Below the pieces are notes generated by a model. It was given only the letters and a program-made list of their open reading frames with translations. It made no database searches and was not told the origin of the DNA. From NCBI GenBank assembly GCA_029263015.1, contig JAJCYI010000033.1:1-48221 (forward strand): a stretch of DNA of 48,221 nucleotides, read 5' to 3'. This DNA is from Saprospiraceae bacterium. GTDB lineage: Bacteria; Bacteroidota; Bacteroidia; Chitinophagales; Saprospiraceae. A program made the translations under genes and the position numbers. This document shows positions 44,242 through 48,221 of this stretch, piece by piece (positions within the stretch are counted from its first letter, which is position 1; each line of letters opens with the position of its first letter).

Positions 44242-45669
44242 TCATAATTCTCCCACCTTTTCCAAAAGCCATTTTTTGGCGGCAACAGCTTTGCAATTTT
44301 CAATTTGTTTTTTTACTTTTTCTATGGTTGTTTTATCATAAGGCGCAATTGAGGATAGTTTTTTGGTAAACCGCAAAGTGTTCATGCATTGTTGTTTCAT
44401 TTCTTTTGAGATTAATCGGTTGCGCCTTAAATAAATGCGGAATGAATCGGTCAGGGAATCGAGGGCGAGGTACTCGTCCAGTTCGAAATAAGTACGGGTC
44501 AATAATAATTTACTGCCAATTGCATAAACAATGGTTTGGTATTCAACTTCCCTTAATTGTTCGATTACTTTTTCGAATTCTTTTTTATGAAAGTATAGAT
44601 TTGCTAAATTATAGTTAACTGCATTTTCTTGATCGGACTTTGGTAAATGTTGACTATAATTTTGAATAAAATTTTCCACCCAATTAAATTCTTTTACATG
44701 CAAAGAAATAGTGATGATATTTTTATAATGATGTGGGTTTAATTCCCCGTTTTCAAAAATTATTTTTTGATCGAGTCCTGTTTTATATAAAGAAAAAAGT
44801 TCGAGATAGTATTCTGATCTTCCGTTGTTTATTTTAGTATCGATGCAGTAATTCATCAGGTGGATGAAAAGTGTTTGCAATTCTTTTTTTTGAAAGCAAT
44901 GCCCATCGTTTTCCAATAGGCTTTTTAATTGCTGGAAAATATGTTCTTCGTCCCGTTTCAATATCATTTGAGCAACCAGGTACCAGGCCTTCACGGCTGG
45001 TTCATGGATGTAAATCGAACTAGGCAAATAATCCATCAGGCCAGGCAACATGTGGATGGCCGCTTCTCCTGACACCATGTTTTGATAGCCAAGGTTGTCG
45101 CAATAGTGTTCCAGTTTTTTTGAGAAATAATAACAGTCCAGGTGATAATCCGCTTTTTCCAAAAAGTCGAATGAAGCGGTCTTGTTAGCGTTGTGCTCCA
45201 AATGCTCTCTTTGGCGGCGCTGCAAAGCATGGGAAAGGAAATGGTAGTCCGCATCTTTGTACCCTGTTTTTCCGAGGTCAGCATTCATCTGCCTGACCAC
45301 TCCGTTAAAATGTTTTTCGAGACGGGTATCGGCAAGGGCATGAAGCAAAAAAACCTGACTGGTGGACGGGTTGGATTTATACTTTTGATGGGACATGAAA
45401 TCCGTGGCAAGTCGTAACAAATCAGAGCAGAGTCGCCGGAAACGGGTGTCGTTATATGACTTGCTTGGAAACATTTTTTTCCAAATCTCCAACTTGCCAA
45501 TCGTATTGCCTGTCTTTGTGGCTGGCGTGAGTTCGTTTTTGATTGTATCAAAAAGCAGCACAAGCTCTTGGTTCTCGTTGAAGAAAGGGGAATTGACGTA
45601 TTTCCCGAAATGAGACAGCTCGTTTGACGGGAATGTTTGGAGCAAGGTGAAAAGTTTAATGTTCTTCAT
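44242..45669 (-). CDS. Bacteroidota-specific helical repeat protein
   Basis: 475 residues from ATG 45669 (MKNIKLFTLLQTFPSNEL); the frame extends five codons further. Start pattern KLFTLLQTF...HFGKYVNSPFFNEN...LEIWKKMFP...YNDTRFRRLCSDLLRLATDFM recurs in many paralogous Bacteroidota proteins that I know only as hypothetical. The remainder is all-alpha with TPR-like helical pairs (NLANLYFHKKEFEKVIEQLREVE). Cytoplasmic, no catalytic motif. The role is unknown; a scaffold is the simplest reading. Confidence 0.72.
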   Translation of the reverse strand: MKNIKLFTLLQTFPSNELSHFGKYVNSPFFNENQELVLLFDTIKNELTPATKTGNTIGKLEIWKKMFPSKSYNDTRFRRLCSDLLRLATDFMSHQKYKSNPSTSQVFLLHALADTRLEKHFNGVVRQMNADLGKTGYKDADYHFLSHALQRRQREHLEHNANKTASFDFLEKADYHLDCYYFSKKLEHYCDNLGYQNMVSGEAAIHMLPGLMDYLPSSIYIHEPAVKAWYLVAQMILKRDEEHIFQQLKSLLENDGHCFQKKELQTLFIHLMNYCIDTKINNGRSEYYLELFSLYKTGLDQKIIFENGELNPHHYKNIITISLHVKEFNWVENFIQNYSQHLPKSDQENAVNYNLANLYFHKKEFEKVIEQLREVEYQTIVYAIGSKLLLTRTYFELDEYLALDSLTDSFRIYLRRNRLISKEMKQQCMNTLRFTKKLSSIAPYDKTTIEKVKKQIENCKAVAAKKWLLEKVGEL

Positions 45670-45914
45670 GTATATTTGCCGCAATAAGATTCAAAATTAA
45701 TTTATTTTAAAAACTGATAATCAATTAGTTATGATTGATATGGTATAATAAGATTTGGTACAAATCTAAACTTTTGTCTTCTTCTTTTAATTGCTAAAAC
45801 CACACTTTTGTAATAGGAATAGCAGTTTTAATTGAGATCTATTTATGTTAAACTAGCCCCCATTTACCGATAAACCACTGTAAACCAGTATTTTCCCATC
45901 TCAAACTTGACGCC
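45670..45914. other. Intergenic region before the T9SS type A gene
   Basis: 245 bases, AT-rich, between divergent starts. I see no gene, no clear TAnnTTTG box and no strong palindrome. Presumably both promoters. Confidence 0.5.
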
Positions 45915-47762
45915 ATGACGAATATGAGAAAGACGCTACTTTCGGGATTGTTTTCATTGACCTTGCTTCTGGTTGGGGGGCATCTTGCTGCCCAATGCAG
46001 TTTTGAAGGCCAGGTAATCGACCTTTCCAGCAGCTCCACTTGTAGCAAAGTCATCCTTTCCTATGATAATTTTGAAATTTTGGCACCCTTGGACGCATCT
46101 GCTCTAAGCACCATTGATATTGGGGCTGAAATCCAATTTTCATATACATTGGATACGCTGGGCCAAGCATGTGCCGCAGGAATACCGATACTGCTAACTT
46201 GCGTGGAAGTGACCAACCAGCCTGCGCCTGATTGCATTGCAGATTTTGTTTTCTTTGCAGATTTTGACAATAATTACCCCGTGGCATCTTTCCAGCCTCT
46301 GGCGGTGGATGCTAACCTCCAATATACCTGGGACTTTGGTGATGGGGAAATTGCCTATGAACCGATCGTGACCCATGCCTTTTCCGGACAAGGTTTTTAT
46401 GAAGTTTGCCTGACGCTTTCAGGGGGTAATTGTGGGCAAACAGTAAACTGCCAAACGGTTGATTTGAATGAGTGCCATGCTGCATTCCATACGGAGGGCA
46501 ACGACGGGACTGTCAATTTTTTCAACACTTCTTCTGGAAATTATACCGATTGGGAATGGAGCTTGGGCAACGGGGCGGAGCTACAAAATACTTTTTTGGA
46601 AACTTTTGATTACGGTGAAATAAACATCTACACCGTTTGCCTTACTGTATGGAATAACAATGGTTGCAGTTCCAAATATTGTGATTATGTGTTCACTGGG
46701 TCGGGCGATGTATGCGAATTCGCGACTTGTGTTTATCCTGGTGATACCAATTGGGACGGATCGGCCAATGTGTATGACCTTTTGCCGATCGGCGTTGGGC
46801 ATGGAACGGAAGGCCCTCCCAGGCAGCTCGATGATGTAGATTTGGCGCTTGACTGGTCGCCGCAATATGCACCTGATTGGGGGCTTGAAACCATTAATGG
46901 CAATGATTACAAACATCTTGACTGTAATGGTGATGGAAATGTCGATGGAGAGGATGTTGAAGCCATTGAAGTGAATTACGCTGCCCCTTCAAATATTTTT
47001 ATGGTGCAAGCAAATGGAGCACCTACTGTTTGGCTGGATTTTGAGTGGGACACTATTTTAATTGATGACAATACGCCCGCTACCATTGAATTGGAGGCAG
47101 ACCTAATGATTGGAACCCCTGATCTGCCGATGGAAAACCTCCGCGGTTTTGCGCTCCAGATGAACTATCCGGAAGACAAAGTTGTGAGCGGTGGGATTGA
47201 GGTGGACTACAGCGACAATTCTTTTTTTGGCAATTCGAATCACATCCTTTGGTTACAAAAAGACAGGTATGACGATGGTGGGGAATTTGACCTTGGGTTT
47301 ACCAAAAAGAGTGCAGCTGCAGAAGGATTTGGAAAAATTGCCACTGTGAAATTCATCGTTATCAGCGATGTATTAGCCCGTGACCAATCAGCTACCCAAT
47401 TCACCGTTTCACTTGAAGATGTGGTGGCCGTCAACCCTGACGGGGCTATGCTGACGATTGGCGAATTGTTGCCATCTACTGTTTATGTAGTGAACAAAAT
47501 GACAACCGCTACCAACAACGAGTGGCTGAACAGTCAAGTAACTGTTTTCCCGAACCCAGCCACCGAAAAAGCAATTGTACAAATCAATGACCTAAAGGCT
47601 GAACAATTGGAAGTGTTCAATGCTCTGGGGCAGAAAGTACAAGCTGAAACGGGCAGCTCGGATTACTTTGAACTGAATACTGCTGATTGGGAGAAAGGCA
47701 TTTATTTAATTAAAATACAAACCGATCAAGGGATGGCGAATAAGCGCTTGGTCGTACAATAA
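45915..47762 (+). CDS. Secreted PKD, dockerin-like and cohesin-like protein with T9SS type A signal
   Basis: 615 residues. Signal peptide about 1-27 (LLSGLFSLTLLLVGGHLAAQ). PKD domain with YTWDFGDGE (about 135-145) and a second PKD-like module (DWEWSLGNGAELQ). Then two calcium-loop sequences, GDTNWDGSANVYDLLPIG and DCNGDGNVDGEDVEAI, as in type I dockerins, directly followed by a cohesin-like domain (LRGFALQMNYPED ... GFGKIATVKFIV). The C-terminus is a type A sorting domain (VFPNPATEKAIVQI ... LEVFNALGQKV ... GIYLIKIQTDQGMANKRLVV). Exported by type IX secretion and anchored or released at the surface. Confidence 0.88.
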   Translation: MTNMRKTLLSGLFSLTLLLVGGHLAAQCSFEGQVIDLSSSSTCSKVILSYDNFEILAPLDASALSTIDIGAEIQFSYTLDTLGQACAAGIPILLTCVEVTNQPAPDCIADFVFFADFDNNYPVASFQPLAVDANLQYTWDFGDGEIAYEPIVTHAFSGQGFYEVCLTLSGGNCGQTVNCQTVDLNECHAAFHTEGNDGTVNFFNTSSGNYTDWEWSLGNGAELQNTFLETFDYGEINIYTVCLTVWNNNGCSSKYCDYVFTGSGDVCEFATCVYPGDTNWDGSANVYDLLPIGVGHGTEGPPRQLDDVDLALDWSPQYAPDWGLETINGNDYKHLDCNGDGNVDGEDVEAIEVNYAAPSNIFMVQANGAPTVWLDFEWDTILIDDNTPATIELEADLMIGTPDLPMENLRGFALQMNYPEDKVVSGGIEVDYSDNSFFGNSNHILWLQKDRYDDGGEFDLGFTKKSAAAEGFGKIATVKFIVISDVLARDQSATQFTVSLEDVVAVNPDGAMLTIGELLPSTVYVVNKMTTATNNEWLNSQVTVFPNPATEKAIVQINDLKAEQLEVFNALGQKVQAETGSSDYFELNTADWEKGIYLIKIQTDQGMANKRLVVQ

Positions 47763-47788
47763 TCATAAAGAGTTTTCCCGAGCAAAGT

Positions 47789-47823
47789 AAAAGTCCAGTT
47801 GGCGATATGCCAGCTGGACTTTT
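47789..47823 (+). terminator. Terminator after the T9SS type A gene
   Basis: AAAAGTCCAGTTGGC and GCCAGCTGGACTTTT form a stem with one mismatch around a 5-base loop; TTTTGCTTT follows. The A/T tips allow use from both sides. Confidence 0.8.
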
Positions 47824-47828
47824 GCTTT

Positions 47829-48005
47829 GGAACAGTTCAAAAATAAATTACCACTCTTGACTGTTTCTTTTTCTCTCTAACTTTGTTGAAAATACCTGCC
47901 TGCCGGCAGGCAGGCTCGCCATAACCCTGCTATGTCTGCGTTTTTCGCCTTGTTAGAGAAAAAAATAATCCACCCAAGAACGTCAATTTATTTATGCACT
48001 GTTCC
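47829..48005. repeat. Palindromic element, copy 5, reversed and carrying an insertion
   Basis: Outer arms GGAACAGT / ACTGTTCC with AAATAAATT / AATTTATTT; inner arms TCTCTAAC / GTTAGAGA. On the reverse strand the core reads ACAAGGCGAAAAACGCAG then ACATAGCAGGGTTATGG, as in copies 1-4. It differs by a perfect 20-base palindrome at 47895-47914; without this it would be 157 bp, close to the other copies. Confidence 0.7.
47895..47914. repeat. 20-base palindrome CCTGCCTGCCGGCAGGCAGG
   Basis: A perfect palindrome inserted in copy 5 of the long element. A one-mismatch version is at 2874-2893, also inside a larger palindrome. GC content far above the surroundings. Confidence 0.8.
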
Positions 48006-48012
48006 TTTTGGA

Positions 48013-48221
48013 ACTGGACTTTTGACGCAGTTTTTTTCAAAGTAGCCAGATAACGAATGTTCAATATGGCAGTGGATTATACATTGTTAAAATAATTATT
48101 TGGGGTTTTGGGAAAACGCTCCGTTTTCCCAAAGCATCAAAAAATAGTTTTCCAAATGTGTTTTTATCTGAAAATCAGACACATCTGTTTTTTCAATTTT
48201 AAATCACGTCAAAAGTCCAGT
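48013..48221. repeat. Inverted repeat ACTGGACTTTTGACG spanning the window end
   Basis: ACTGGACTTTTGACG (48013-48027) and CGTCAAAAGTCCAGT (48207-48221) are perfect complements 179 bases apart. Inside is a strong hairpin, TTGGGAAAACG-ctc-CGTTTTCCCAA (about 48111-48138), and TCTGAAAATCAGA. The structure probably continues past the window. No gene is visible from 47763 to 48221. Confidence 0.6.

Overview
The window looks like a chromosomal segment of a Bacteroidota bacterium, most likely from the Saprospiria (class level is inference). Direct support: GldB-type gliding lipoprotein, two secreted proteins with type IX secretion C-terminal signals (one type B, one type A), promoters with the Bacteroidota -7 box TAnnTTTG (upstream of gyrB, ruvX, atpB, aat, thrS and a PARIS-like ATPase), few Shine-Dalgarno sequences, a GSCFA protein, and an atp operon in the order B-E-F-H-A-G without atpD/atpC.

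Layout. 1-600: start of a gene that leaves the window and a 5'-truncated DUF4238 remnant. 601-2520: thrS. 2521-3386: long gene-free region with a composite palindrome. 3387-6528: FAD oxidoreductase plus membrane polyferredoxin operon. 6554-8822: an AT-rich PD-(D/E)XK nuclease gene that has lost its start, and an AAA_14/DUF4143 ATPase. 8919-11695: gldB, a beta-barrel protein, an MscS channel. 11761-13056: potassium channel remnant and an HtrA protease. 13357-17617: acyl-CoA dehydrogenase behind paired operators, ruvX, def, GSCFA. 17802-21909: exported protein, gyrB, unknown protein. 22175-29252: cytochrome P450, T9SS type B protein, universal stress protein, M20 amidohydrolase. 29285-31250: PARIS-like ATPase/DUF4435 pair. 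31581-37218: atp operon. 37506-39157: aat, clpS and peroxiredoxin. 39359-45669: DMT transporter, a small AT-rich accessory pair, radical SAM and two glycosyltransferase genes, an unknown repeat protein. 45915-47762: T9SS type A protein. 47763-48221: hairpin-rich non-coding end.

The most unusual signal is in the spacers. (1) A family of about 160-164 bp imperfect palindromes (7443-7606, 21985-22148, 27281-27440, 35438-35599; a reversed copy with an insertion at 47829-48005; a half copy at 41130-41186) shares a conserved core, CATAG-loop-CTAYG between an A-tract and a T-tract. The outer arms differ from copy to copy yet stay complementary within each copy. One copy has removed the start of a nuclease gene, which suggests mobility; the covarying arms suggest selection on the folded form or insertion into existing hairpins. 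(2) A second class of spacers is made of short low-complexity words, each with its reverse complement. Four of the five junctions of the atp operon carry one, and the fifth carries a member of family 1.

Functionally the window is mostly housekeeping (translation, ATP synthesis, DNA topology, N-degron proteolysis, fatty acid oxidation), with small AT-rich accessory patches (1-545, 6554-7606, 29285-31250, 40335-41186). Most coordinates come from complete reading frames; positions of short sites were counted by eye and could be off by one or two bases.
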